Shown: positions 8,257 through 17,065 of the stretch, in pieces
Layout: every line of letters begins with the position of its first letter
Numbering within the stretch: the stretch's first letter is position 1
Assembly: GCA_965220385.1 (NCBI GenBank)
Contig: OZ244825.1
Location: 1,240,001 to 1,304,000 of the forward strand
Length of the DNA: 64,000 nucleotides
Direction: 5' to 3'
Source: PCPOR2b sp965220385
Lineage (GTDB): Bacteria; Poribacteria; WGA-4E; PCPOR2b
Made by a program: the position numbers and the translations under genes
Notes under the pieces: model-generated
Told to the model about the DNA's origin: nothing
Databases searched by the model: none
Seen by the model: only the letters and a program-made list of their open reading frames with translations

Positions 8257-9288
8257 CTACCTCGTTCCTTGCACGATAAGCACCCACCACGGCATACTAC
8301 CTACATCATAAGTTTCCAAAGGATACAGATACCCGGCGTCCGCATCGACTCGGTACGAAGCTAGTCGGTCAGCGGATTCGCCAGCACTGATCAGAAATTT
8401 GCCGTTCGGATCAATCCTAAAACAGCGTGGGGTCTTTTCCGTTGGGAAAAAACCGATAGATTCCAACGAACCGTCGGCATTGACGGCATAGCCAGCGAGG
8501 CTATCATGGCCCCGGTTCGCGGCGTACATAAACTTCCCTGAAGGGTGCATCTCCAAGCGGGCACATGAATTACTGCTGTTGTAACCTTTAGGCAGCGTCG
8601 AAAGTGTCTGGAAAGCAGTAAGTGTCCCATCATCAGCGTTGAATTTATAGGCAGTCACGCTGCTGCCCTGTTCGTTGTCCGCATAGACGAAGGGCTGGTT
8701 CGGATGGAAGCAGACGTGACGTGGACCATCTGCGGCTTCAGGGATAACTTGGGGTAGAGAATTGGGCGAGAGGGTTCCAGAACTGGAGTCAAACTGGAAT
8801 TGAAAGATCGAATTGGTAGGACATGTGTGAGACACAAAGACGAATCGGTTTGATGGATCGATGGCGACGCCGTGCGCGTGTTCGCCTGTCGAATGTGTAT
8901 CGCTCGGTTCGCTGTCAAGTGTCCCGTCCTCCAGCAGAGGATAAACCGTTACCTTGCCGGGGACATAGTAAGGCGTGATCAAATAATCTCCCGTTTTATC
9001 AATCTCAAGGTATGCCGGATCTTCCAGCCCTGTAACGGTTGTGTTCACCAAGTCAAGTTGACCTCTGTTTCGATCAACCTTGAAACTGATGATGTCCCCA
9101 GTGGCTCGAATCGCAGCGTAGAGGACATCCCGCGTCGGATGGATATTGAGTATGCTCGGAGGACTGTAGACCGCGACCTCCCCGTGGGGAGTCAGTGCTC
9201 CCGTCTCAGGTGACATATTGAAGATCGAAATTTTGTTCTCCCCTGCGATGGAGACATATACATATAGGTTGGGCTGTGGTGAATCCAT
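8257..9288 (-). CDS. Lactonase-family seven-bladed propeller (6-phosphogluconolactonase YbhE type)
   Basis: 343 residues with the repeating propeller pattern of the lactonase family, whose E. coli member (Pgl/YbhE) hydrolyses 6-phosphogluconolactone. Seen are YVYVSIAGENKISIFNM at the start, repeated blocks such as HPTRDVLYAA, DPSNRFVFVSH, HPNQPFVYADNEQ and HPSGKFMYAANRGHDS, and GPRHVCFHP. No signal peptide is visible, so it is probably cytoplasmic. GAGGAATAG precedes the ATG. It is a single-gene unit between convergent and divergent neighbours. The exact lactone is unproven, since members also act on other sugar lactones. Confidence 0.85.
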   Translation of the reverse strand: MDSPQPNLYVYVSIAGENKISIFNMSPETGALTPHGEVAVYSPPSILNIHPTRDVLYAAIRATGDIISFKVDRNRGQLDLVNTTVTGLEDPAYLEIDKTGDYLITPYYVPGKVTVYPLLEDGTLDSEPSDTHSTGEHAHGVAIDPSNRFVFVSHTCPTNSIFQFQFDSSSGTLSPNSLPQVIPEAADGPRHVCFHPNQPFVYADNEQGSSVTAYKFNADDGTLTAFQTLSTLPKGYNSSNSCARLEMHPSGKFMYAANRGHDSLAGYAVNADGSLESIGFFPTEKTPRCFRIDPNGKFLISAGESADRLASYRVDADAGYLYPLETYDVGSMPWWVLIVQGTR

Positions 9289-9538
9289 TCTATTCCTCGT
9301 TAGTCCAGTGTGTCATGAGGGTAAGTTAAATTGGTGATAGTACAGAAAAAGATGGTTGGGATTCTATTCAATCATCGTCCACCTGTCAAGGGTTTTCCTC
9401 TTCGGTTCCACATCGAAGATTTTCACTCCACCAATCCTTACTGCCCACTGGTTCATCAGGGTTGATTCGTAGGGAATGCAGATCTGCACTCCATTGGTTC
9501 TTGCCGAAAACACTTGCTTCTCAACTTAGGAGGATACG

Positions 9539-10579
9539 ATGAAAGCCGCACGATTTTATGGCGGGAAAGATATACGACTCGAGGTCCTACCCGATCCCGT
9601 GCCGAAACAAAATGAAGTGTTGGTGCAGGTTGCGGCAACCGGCATCTGTGGAAGCGATCTCCACGGCTACCATGCCGAGAACCCCAAGCAGCTCCCCCCT
9701 CGTACTGCGGGGCATGAGTTGACCGGTGAGGTAGTTGCCCTCGGATCGGAAAATGTCAAACACAGGGTAGGTACCCGTGTCGCCATTGAGCCGACCATTC
9801 CCTGTAACGCGTGTCCAGAGTGTCTCAGCGGAAACTATAATATCTGCGCTAACCTTGTACACATCGGTGGGAGCGCTCGCGCCGGTGGATTTGCCGAATA
9901 CATGGTCGCGCCTGGGGATAACGTCTATGTACTCCCGGACAATGTCTCTTTTGAAGCGGGGGCGTTAGCCGAAGTCTACGCCGTGGCTGTACATGCTTTG
10001 TCCATGGTGCCGGTGAAGCCGGGCGATCAAGTTGCGGTGATTGGCAGCGGACCTATCGGACTAACTATCGCTCAGATGGCATATCTAGCGGGCGCGGAGT
10101 CAGTTGCTATTTTAGGTAAACCCGATCACCCACTACAAATTGCACAACGAGCGATGGGTACAATTCCAATAAATGTTGACACAACGAATCCGGTGGAAGA
10201 AGTCAGGGCATGGACCAAGGGCAGGGGTGCAACCGTTGTCTTTGAAGCGGTGGGCGGCAAGGCAAACACGCTAATGCAGGCAACAGAAATTGCTGCCAAA
10301 CGTGGGAAAATCTGCATGGTCGGCGGTCACGTCGCACCTTTCACGCTGGATGCTCGTTACGCACGTAGTCGGGAGTTGACCGTTACCTGGGCGTTCTGTT
10401 ATGGACGGCGTGATGGGGAAAAGGAGTTCCAGATTGCGTTGAACTTGATGGGAGCAGGTAAACTCGATCCCCATCCCCTTATTAGCCACCGTTTTCCGCT
10501 CGATGAAATTGAAGAGGCATTTGCTGTTGCTGATGGACGGGAGGCACACGGATCGGTAAAGGTGCTTGTCCTTCCATAA
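9539..10579 (+). CDS. Zinc-dependent medium-chain alcohol/polyol dehydrogenase
   Basis: 346 residues of the sorbitol dehydrogenase/L-threonine 3-dehydrogenase branch. Catalytic-zinc residues appear in GICGSDLHGYH and GHE. The structural-zinc cysteines are spaced C-x2-C-x2-C-x7-C in CNACPECLSGNYNIC. The NAD fold is VAVIGSGPIGLTIAQMA. AGGAGG lies 6 bp before the ATG. The neighbouring lactonase gene is divergent, so a link through sugar oxidation is only suggestive. The substrate cannot be assigned. A palindromic repeat cluster follows the stop codon. Confidence 0.9.
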   Translation: MKAARFYGGKDIRLEVLPDPVPKQNEVLVQVAATGICGSDLHGYHAENPKQLPPRTAGHELTGEVVALGSENVKHRVGTRVAIEPTIPCNACPECLSGNYNICANLVHIGGSARAGGFAEYMVAPGDNVYVLPDNVSFEAGALAEVYAVAVHALSMVPVKPGDQVAVIGSGPIGLTIAQMAYLAGAESVAILGKPDHPLQIAQRAMGTIPINVDTTNPVEEVRAWTKGRGATVVFEAVGGKANTLMQATEIAAKRGKICMVGGHVAPFTLDARYARSRELTVTWAFCYGRRDGEKEFQIALNLMGAGKLDPHPLISHRFPLDEIEEAFAVADGREAHGSVKVLVLP

Positions 10580-10596
10580 AGGAATCCAAAAAATTA

Positions 10597-10684
10597 GGCA
10601 ACCACGACAATGGTTGCCCCTACGGGAATCAGCTTATTGTAGGGGCAGGTCTTGTAGCCCAAAACTATTCCGGTAATATTACCG
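10597..10684. repeat. Palindromic intergenic repeat cluster
   Basis: Three nested palindromes lie between convergent genes. GGCAACCA (10597-10604) pairs with TGGTTGCC (10611-10618). TTGCCCCTAC (10614-10623) pairs with GTAGGGGCAGG (10639-10649), and the two hairpins are mutually exclusive. CGGTAATATTACCG is a perfect palindrome at 10671-10684. The TTGCCCCTAC/GTAGGGGCAG pair recurs at 19455-19490. It may double as a transcription terminator for the dehydrogenase. Confidence 0.65.
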
Positions 10685-10690
10685 ATCCTA

Positions 10691-11470
10691 TCACAGGCGC
10701 ACTGCCGATCCCTCTGCGCGGAGTAGCACCGCTTCTTCTAACAACCATCCACGCTCGACAGAGTTTACCACAACCAAAGTCAGGGTAATTTCATACGTTC
10801 CTAAATCGGTGATGATGCTTGATAGGTCCACCTCTCCCGTTATGCTTATACCTTCAGCGGGATCTACCTCTCCGATCGCTTCTTCTTCGACAAGCGAAAC
10901 TCCGTTGACATCAATACCCAAAAACGCTCCAGTTCTCGCTTTATCCTGAATGATGTCATATCGCAATATTACGGGCTGGTGCAAAATCCGGGTAACATTG
11001 ACCTGATATCTCAATATGAGCGTTTCACCTTCACCTGTCCAATAGACATCCGAATCTATTAGGAATAATTGTGCGGCGAGGACCTTAACTGTAGCCGAGT
11101 GTTCAGCCACTGCAAACCCATCGGTTAGCTGCAATGTGATGGTATGTGTGCCAGGCGCGTCTGGGGCAAGGAAGGTCACGCTGGATCCATTCCCAACAAT
11201 CGCTCCGCTACTTGTCTCCCAGCCGAAGATTAAGTCTGCCTCATCGCCCGAATAATCAAACGCGACCATGATCGTCGTGGTGTCGCCCGGCTCTAGCGTC
11301 AGATCGGTCAGGTTTAATTCACTGATTCCTAGGGTATGGCGTATCGGAGGAGTGACTGTTTGATCTGTGTCACAGCCAATGAGCACGACAATGAAAATAC
11401 CAATCAGCAAGAGCGAGATCCAAGTTTTAAACAGCTTAGAACGATTTGGGGACCTGAACCGATTTTGCAC
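10691..11470 (-). CDS. Lipoprotein with an Ig/PKD-like domain, hypothetical
   Basis: The N-terminus has basic residues, then the hydrophobic stretch WISLLLIGIFIVVLIGC, whose LIGC is a lipobox, so the mature protein should be lipid-anchored at Cys. A beta-sandwich region follows with the PKD-like rhythm GWETSSGAIVGNGSSVTFLA and GTHTITLQLTDG. The last 110 residues are unassigned beta-rich sequence. GTG at 11470 was chosen because GGAGAAAGAG precedes it and it gives a normal lipoprotein signal. The frame is open to an ATG at 11521. With the GTG, its first 35 bp overlap the upstream gene. It is last in the Rieske gene series. No enzyme motif is visible. Confidence 0.7.
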   Translation of the reverse strand: MQNRFRSPNRSKLFKTWISLLLIGIFIVVLIGCDTDQTVTPPIRHTLGISELNLTDLTLEPGDTTTIMVAFDYSGDEADLIFGWETSSGAIVGNGSSVTFLAPDAPGTHTITLQLTDGFAVAEHSATVKVLAAQLFLIDSDVYWTGEGETLILRYQVNVTRILHQPVILRYDIIQDKARTGAFLGIDVNGVSLVEEEAIGEVDPAEGISITGEVDLSSIITDLGTYEITLTLVVVNSVERGWLLEEAVLLRAEGSAVRL

Positions 11471-11834
11471 CAGTCTCTTTCTCCAGGATGTTGTTTCGGA
11501 ATACATACCTTCGATCGCCATACCACTCTATTCGCCACCGGTCAAAGCCACGCTCAAACGTAACCACGCGCTCCGGAGGTCCAAGTTTGGCATGGAGTGC
11601 CTCAACAGCTTGTTGATCGCGTGCCCCCAGATATTTCGTCAAAATAGCGACGCCGCCCAAAATCACGGCGAGCGCCAGCTTGCCCTGAGTTTTCACACTA
11701 ATGCTGTGCGCATCTGAAGCGGTACCCAGCACTAAAACGACCACCACAATGTAGCAGATAAGTTTTGTTATAGGTTTGAAATGCGCCGCATGGGATGGAG
11801 CGCCACATTTCAAACCGGTATCTCTACTGTTCAT
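11436..11834 (-). CDS. Small membrane-anchored protein, hypothetical
   Basis: 132 residues with a hydrophobic segment YIVVVVLVLGTASDAHSI at about residues 28-45, either an uncleaved anchor or a signal sequence cut near TASDAHS. A second hydrophobic run LALAVILGGVAILTKYLGA follows, then a charged tail EALHAKLGPPERVVTFERG with YGDRRYVFRNN. The last part resembles SmpA/OmlA-like or DUF2845-like folds only loosely. The ATG at 11834 overlaps the TAG of the upstream Rieske gene (TATGAACAGTAG), which suggests translational coupling. The frame extends upstream to 11990, but that part lies wholly inside the Rieske gene and is not credible. Confidence 0.65.
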   Translation of the reverse strand: MNSRDTGLKCGAPSHAAHFKPITKLICYIVVVVLVLGTASDAHSISVKTQGKLALAVILGGVAILTKYLGARDQQAVEALHAKLGPPERVVTFERGFDRWRIEWYGDRRYVFRNNILEKETGAKSVQVPKSF

Positions 11835-13572
11835 ACAGGTCAACCGCAGTCTCACCTTTTGCGAATCGTAGGGCTGTTTTTGCGGCGGAATCACTATTGG
11901 TGTTTTTGCGCTCATCCGTCGTCCAACGCGCAAGCCCAACAAGCAATTGGCTCCGAGCCGGATGGTCTTCACAGAGTTTCCACTCGTCAAAGGCTGTCCG
12001 CAATGTATGCAGGATATCCCAACCGTTATCGTCTCTGAGGATACACTGTCCCAGTTCTGCTAGGAGCCTGTCGCCAGAGAAGGCGCCATTGAGATATCCT
12101 CGGGTTACCCGCCCAACCTCTTGGATCTGTACTGTTTCAATAGCGCTGATAACATCCTCAATCCCAGCGTCTTCGTTTGGGGCATCAGAGGGAGCCGTAC
12201 TCCGAGGGGCGCTGAGGGGCATCTGCCGAATGTTAAGCCAACGGTTACTGAAAAATTCCCATGCTACATGGTAGAGTGCCTTGGCTGCGACCTGATAGCC
12301 ACCAAACCGTAACGCCTTACGGATTGACGAGGAAAGCGTAATTTCTTGCCCCAACTCCCACCATCCCGGACTCATGCTTGCCGGCGTACGTGCCATCCGG
12401 TCAGCACCCAGAAGTACCATTGTTTGAACGATTTGGTCTATTCCCGCGCCACTCTTCAACGCGTTTGTGATTGTATCAAAGGTGTCGTCGAGATCGCCGC
12501 TTACAAGCCCCGCTGCAAAGACATCCTCGTCAAAATCAGACGTTTCAGATGGTGGATTCGCAGCAATATCCTCGACAAAGTCCGCCAGCGATTCCAGTTT
12601 GCCAATCGCCTCCCGTCGGATTTCGTCCGGTGCGCCACGCCCGCGACCCAAAACCTTCGCGGTGAGACCACACACCAACTCCTCCGACACCTCCCAGCCG
12701 AACTGTTCAAGCAGTTCGGCGAGATAACCGATATAGAGCAAGCTATCACTGTGTCCCAAGAAAAAAGGTTCAACAATACATTCATAAGCTAACGGGATAA
12801 TTTTATCGTCATGTCCACCGAGGCGTCGGGCGGTGATCAAGCATTTTTCTATACCTTCCCACTCGCGGTCGGCGGAGAACACGCGGATCCATCGCTCTAA
12901 CTTCTCCCACGTTATATCTCCCGGCAAGCGGGCAACAGCTGGACGATCTCCTGCTCGTCCCGATGCTCCCGCCGCTGCCATCATCAGCGGGATAAGGCGG
13001 TCCTCCGGTTCATATTGGCTGGCAACCTTCACGCCGTTGACCAGATTGGCCAATTGCCGTCCTCCCTCCCTCGCGTCCAGTTCGGTCACAAAATGTCTGC
13101 CCGCATGGCGTACCAATCGATTGAGGACATCACCTTCGGGAACTCCCCTCGCGAGTATGATCGCAACCGCTTTTGAAAGTGTCCAGTTGTCACCAAACAG
13201 CATCCCTTCCTGGAGCAGAAGGAAGTGGGCATCGTCCCGTTTGCTGCCACCACCAGCAATATCAATATATATGTCGTTCTCGCGCACTTCGACCGGGAAC
13301 GTCGCTAAATCATCGCAGCCGCCGGTGAAACAGCCGCCACCCCTCATATCGTAGCTCCATCCATGCCAGTCACAAGTGAGCACACCGCCTCGTACGCGGC
13401 CTCTCGTTAACGGGTAACCCATGTGTGGACATTGATTGTCGGTGGCGTAGATACCTCCATTGTGCTTAAACAGGGCGATGCTCTGTCCCTCAACATTAAC
13501 AGCTCTCGGCTTGCCTTCTGCAAGTTGATCAAGGGTTGCCACTTTGACGAAGTTAGATGATGCGCTTAACAT
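11824..13572 (-). CDS. Rieske [2Fe-2S] protein with a large helical C-terminal domain (copy 1)
   Basis: 582 residues. An N-terminal Rieske domain of about 105 residues carries the cluster ligands C48-x-H50 (DNQCPHMG) and C67-x2-H70 (LTCDWHGWSYD). About 470 residues of mostly helical sequence follow, with no family I can name. It shares landmarks with the adjacent paralogue: H-x2-GRH, EC-x-VEP-x-FLG-x-SD, GRGRG-x-P, ADRMARTP, NRWLNI and HPAR. The helical domain lacks the 2-His-1-carboxylate signature of ring-hydroxylating oxygenases, so it is not a classic one. The domain may be an oxidase module fed by the Rieske cluster, perhaps distantly like questin-oxidase (DUF4243) proteins. GGAGG precedes the ATG. 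Its stop overlaps the start of the next gene. Confidence 0.85.
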   Translation of the reverse strand: MLSASSNFVKVATLDQLAEGKPRAVNVEGQSIALFKHNGGIYATDNQCPHMGYPLTRGRVRGGVLTCDWHGWSYDMRGGGCFTGGCDDLATFPVEVRENDIYIDIAGGGSKRDDAHFLLLQEGMLFGDNWTLSKAVAIILARGVPEGDVLNRLVRHAGRHFVTELDAREGGRQLANLVNGVKVASQYEPEDRLIPLMMAAAGASGRAGDRPAVARLPGDITWEKLERWIRVFSADREWEGIEKCLITARRLGGHDDKIIPLAYECIVEPFFLGHSDSLLYIGYLAELLEQFGWEVSEELVCGLTAKVLGRGRGAPDEIRREAIGKLESLADFVEDIAANPPSETSDFDEDVFAAGLVSGDLDDTFDTITNALKSGAGIDQIVQTMVLLGADRMARTPASMSPGWWELGQEITLSSSIRKALRFGGYQVAAKALYHVAWEFFSNRWLNIRQMPLSAPRSTAPSDAPNEDAGIEDVISAIETVQIQEVGRVTRGYLNGAFSGDRLLAELGQCILRDDNGWDILHTLRTAFDEWKLCEDHPARSQLLVGLARWTTDERKNTNSDSAAKTALRFAKGETAVDLYEQ

Positions 13573-13670
13573 AATTAACCTCCAGTGTTATTTGTCTGAT
13601 ATCTATCTGAATGATCCCCATGACGATTTGAGCGTTTGACACCGATTAGACATTTGTAGCGGTGGACCGA

Positions 13671-15404
13671 TTAATCGTCAAATATCTCGACCGTCGTCCT
13701 CCCTTCGGCAAAGCGCATAGCCGTGGTTGTGGCGGATTGGCTGTCCTTGTTCGTGCGGATATCGGTGGCGTAGCGTGCAAGTGCGACGATAAGTTGGTTG
13801 CGAGCGGGATGTCCGGCGCAATTCTTCCATTCATCGAGGACAGTGCGGAGCGTCGGCAAGATTTCCATACCGGTATCGTCCCATAGGATGGCTTTGCCGA
13901 GCGCATGGAGCAGCGGCTCACTGGAATACCCGGCATTCAGATATCCGAGCACCTGCCCACCGATGGCTTGGACGTTGAGGGTTTCGATAGCATTGGTAAT
14001 CTGCTGAAGACCTTCTTCCTCGCTGCCAGCATTGAATTCCGTTTCAACTGGCGGCGATGTCAATGTCCGTGACGGGATGTTGAGCCATCGATTGTCGAAA
14101 GTAAGCCACGCTGAGTGGAAAATACCCTTTGCCGCAGCATCATCACCGGCGATGCGTTGCACCGTACGCAGTGAAGCCGCGAGGTTCAGTTCTGTTGTCA
14201 GGCATTCCCAGCCAGCATCCACATTGACCGGTGTTCGCGCCATGCGATCAGCGGCGAGTATTACCAGTGTCGAAATGAGTTGATCCACTGGAACGCCACC
14301 TTTCAGGGCACTCGTGACAGCGTCGAACGCTCTCTGTACATCTACGCTTGACACCGCATTCACGAAGGCATCCTCGTCGTAATCTGTCGTTGTCTTCTCG
14401 CAGGCTTCCAATTCACTGAGTTTCTCTCTCATGATTCCAATGGCATCCCGACGGAATCGTTGAGGTTCGCCACGCCCACGTCCGACCAGTTTAGAGCCGA
14501 GATTGAAGACCAGTTCAGACGCTTTCTCCCATCCAAACTCGTCAACCGCTTCGGAGAGATATCCCAGCGAAATAAGGTTATCTGAGAAACCAAGAAAGTG
14601 TGGCTCAACCGTACATTCAAAAAGCAGGGGCAGAATCTTTTCCGCATCGCCAAGCGTATAGGCGGTGAAAAGACACCGCTCAATCCGGCCAGAATGCCCG
14701 TCGCGCGAGAAAGTGCGTATCCACGGCTCGATATTCTCCCAGCCCACCGGCTCAGGCAGCGGTACCACCTCAAGACGTTCCGCAGCGCCCCCGGAAGAAG
14801 CACTAGCCGCGGTCGTCAATGCTATCAGGCGATCTGAATCGTTATACCGCCGTCCTACCGCAAGCCCATTCATCAATCGGGCGATATCCCAACCCGCTTC
14901 TGATCCGTGCGAGCTAGCGATGTGTCGTCCGAGATGTTGCAGCACCAACTCCACAATCTCTACTTCCGCCACACCCCCTTTAAGGAGTAGAGCAATCGCT
15001 TTTGACATTGTCCAGCGATCTCCACTCAGAAGCCCTTCCCACAACAAGCTGAGATGCTCCGTCTTCCGTCTGTAGGTCCAATCCCCGAGTTCCACCCAAA
15101 TTTCACCGTCCCGTACTTCGGCGGGAAAGGTTTGTAAGTCGTCACACTCGACATTGAAGCAACCACCGCCCTCAAGATCGAAACTCCGCTCGTGCCAGTC
15201 GCAAGTGAGGATGCCGTGCCGAATGCGTCCCCGGGTCAACGGATAGCCCATGTGAGGGCATTGGTTATCGGTCGCATAGAATTTGCCGTCAATGTTGAAC
15301 AGCGCGATGCTTCGGCCCTCACCGATCTGGACCGCCTTTGCTTCCCCGAGAGGAACTTCGCTCAAATCCGCCAACTTTGTCCATTCTGCTTCTTGAGCTG
15401 CCAT
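13671..15404 (-). CDS. Rieske [2Fe-2S] protein with a large helical C-terminal domain (copy 2)
   Basis: 577 residues, a full-length paralogue of the gene 98 bp downstream and first in the series. Rieske ligands are C49-x-H51 and C68-x2-H71 (LTCDWHERSFD). The usual Gly-Trp after the second His is Glu-Arg here, which could shift the cluster environment. The helical part retains the landmarks of copy 1, including H-x2-GRH, FECTVEPHFLGFSDNL, GRGRGEP, ADRMARTP and HPARNQL. No signal peptide is seen, so it is probably cytoplasmic. AAAGGA lies upstream of the ATG. The pair looks like an old tandem duplication: the Rieske parts are very alike and the helical parts have diverged. The substrate is unknown. 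Confidence 0.85.
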   Translation of the reverse strand: MAAQEAEWTKLADLSEVPLGEAKAVQIGEGRSIALFNIDGKFYATDNQCPHMGYPLTRGRIRHGILTCDWHERSFDLEGGGCFNVECDDLQTFPAEVRDGEIWVELGDWTYRRKTEHLSLLWEGLLSGDRWTMSKAIALLLKGGVAEVEIVELVLQHLGRHIASSHGSEAGWDIARLMNGLAVGRRYNDSDRLIALTTAASASSGGAAERLEVVPLPEPVGWENIEPWIRTFSRDGHSGRIERCLFTAYTLGDAEKILPLLFECTVEPHFLGFSDNLISLGYLSEAVDEFGWEKASELVFNLGSKLVGRGRGEPQRFRRDAIGIMREKLSELEACEKTTTDYDEDAFVNAVSSVDVQRAFDAVTSALKGGVPVDQLISTLVILAADRMARTPVNVDAGWECLTTELNLAASLRTVQRIAGDDAAAKGIFHSAWLTFDNRWLNIPSRTLTSPPVETEFNAGSEEEGLQQITNAIETLNVQAIGGQVLGYLNAGYSSEPLLHALGKAILWDDTGMEILPTLRTVLDEWKNCAGHPARNQLIVALARYATDIRTNKDSQSATTTAMRFAEGRTTVEIFDD

Positions 15405-15831
15405 GCGTAATTTTCCTTTCTGCTCTGCTGATATAGTGTTCCATGATTATAATTCAATTGCTTAGATTACTATAGATTACGGCGTCATCAATAATGAAGT
15501 AACAGATTCTATTTTACCATAACATGTGTTAAGTATCAAGGGGAAAACTTCAAAAAAATACCTGTTTTCTTTTTTTTAGGCGTTTAGCTTGGTGTGGTTT
15601 TACTTTTCGATGTATGAGATGCATTCTCAAGATAAGAAATGGAGGTAGAAGGTGATAACTAAGGAACGGTCAAATACTAACTCATGGCGCATTGGACCAC
15701 GCGAAGGCCAGAAACCGATTGACAATACGGCATAAATTCGCTATTATTATTGCCGTGAGATTAAACCTAAATATCTCAATGCAGATAAAATTACAGCTGA
15801 GGTAGTCTATCGTCTATTGAAGGAGCACTGA
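15405..15831. other. Divergent intergenic region between the Rieske genes and sat
   Basis: About 430 bp, AT-rich in the first half with a T-run near 15572-15577. The only clear signal is the consensus-like promoter at 15719-15747 reading toward sat. The promoter for the Rieske series on the other strand was not resolved. No gene or stable hairpin was seen. Confidence 0.5.
15719..15747 (+). promoter_or_regulatory. Near-consensus sigma-70-type promoter for sat
   Basis: A perfect TTGACA (15719-15724), a 17-bp spacer and TATTAT (15742-15747) lie about 85 bp upstream of the sat start codon. This is the best promoter match in the window. Transcription should start near 15754, leaving a leader of about 78 nt. 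Confidence 0.65.
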
Positions 15832-17025
15832 ATGATTAAACCACACGGTTCTGATACTCTAAATCCGCTGTACGTTGCCGACGATTCCAAGCGCGCAGCG
15901 TTGACTGAAGAAGCTAAAAACCTACCCGCTATCCTAATATCTTCGGGAGCTGCAGCATCTGCTGTCATGCTCGGATCGGGTTATTTTAATCCGCTTACCG
16001 GTTACATGAACCTTGCGGAAGCCACAAGTGTCGCTCAAAATATGACGCTTCCGAACGGTCTGTTTTGGCCCGTGCCAGTCATGAATATTGTTAAACCAGA
16101 ACAGATCACCGATGCGATTAAGAACGCCGGACGGATTGCGCTGCTCGATCCAAATGTAGACGGTCAGCCGCCCATCGCTGTTATGGACATAGCCGGGATT
16201 GAAGAAATTTCGGCTGACCAGAGGACGTATCTGATTGAGCAGATTTTTCGGACGACGGATCCGGTACACCCCGGTGTCGAAGCCTTTACGGATATGGGTA
16301 ATCAGGTGATCTCTGGCTCAATTCAGGTTCTCAACCATTCCTACTTCAGATCTGACTTTCCCGAAACATTCTGCACCGCCAGCGAAATCCGAGAGGATAT
16401 TGAGAAACGGGGGTGGAGTACAGTCGTTGCCTTCCAGACAAGGAATCCGATGCACCGCGCACATGAGGAGTTATGCAAAATTGCACAAGACGAAATTGGC
16501 GCTGATGGAGTTCTGATTCACATGCTGCTTGGGAAGTTGAAACCGGGCGATATTCCCGCCGACGTCCGCGACGCTTCCATTCGCAAAATGGTCGAGTTGT
16601 ATTTTCCTGAAAATACCGTTTCAATTACAGGTTATGGGTTTGATATGCTCTATGCTGGACCCCGTGAAGCCGTCCTACACGCAGTGTTCCGCCAGAATTG
16701 TGGATGCACCCATCTAATCGTTGGTCGAGATCACGCAGGCGTGGGAGACTACTACGGTCCCTTTGATGCACAGACGATTTTTGATGACATTCCCGAAGGT
16801 GCGCTCGAAATCGAAATCTTCCGAGGCGATCACACTGTTTGGTGTAACCAGTGTGGCGAGATTGTAATGATGCGTGACTGCCCACACGGACCGGAAGACT
16901 ACCTATTCCTATCAGGTACCAAGGTCAGGGATATGTTGGCAGCGGGCGAGATGTTGCCGCCCGAATTTTCACGTCCAGAGGTCGCGGAAATCTTGATGGA
17001 GTTCTATCAAGAATCGGAGGGGTAA
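15832..17025 (+). CDS. sat: Sulfate adenylyltransferase (ATP sulfurylase, Sat type)
   Basis: Activates sulfate with ATP to adenosine phosphosulfate, the first step of sulfate use. It is the single-chain Sat/Met3 type, not CysDN. Active-site motifs are FQTRNPMHRAHEEL near residue 200 and GRDHAGVGDYYGPFDAQ near residue 300. The CNQCGEIVMMRDCPH block has the C-x2-C-x8-C arrangement of zinc-containing bacterial and archaeal Sat. No APS-kinase extension is present at 397 residues. GAAGGAG precedes the ATG. No APS reductase, APS kinase or sulfatase lies nearby, so it cannot be placed in assimilation or dissimilation from this window. The flanking genes are unrelated. Confidence 0.94.
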   Translation: MIKPHGSDTLNPLYVADDSKRAALTEEAKNLPAILISSGAAASAVMLGSGYFNPLTGYMNLAEATSVAQNMTLPNGLFWPVPVMNIVKPEQITDAIKNAGRIALLDPNVDGQPPIAVMDIAGIEEISADQRTYLIEQIFRTTDPVHPGVEAFTDMGNQVISGSIQVLNHSYFRSDFPETFCTASEIREDIEKRGWSTVVAFQTRNPMHRAHEELCKIAQDEIGADGVLIHMLLGKLKPGDIPADVRDASIRKMVELYFPENTVSITGYGFDMLYAGPREAVLHAVFRQNCGCTHLIVGRDHAGVGDYYGPFDAQTIFDDIPEGALEIEIFRGDHTVWCNQCGEIVMMRDCPHGPEDYLFLSGTKVRDMLAAGEMLPPEFSRPEVAEILMEFYQESEG

Positions 17026-17065
17026 TGCCTCAACTGCCTTATGGTAGCAGTCCTGAAAATCTTCC

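Noticed and set aside
11835..11990. N-terminal extension of the small membrane protein
   Set aside because: It overlaps the Rieske protein coding region completely and has no start signal; the ATG at 11834 fits the stop overlap better.
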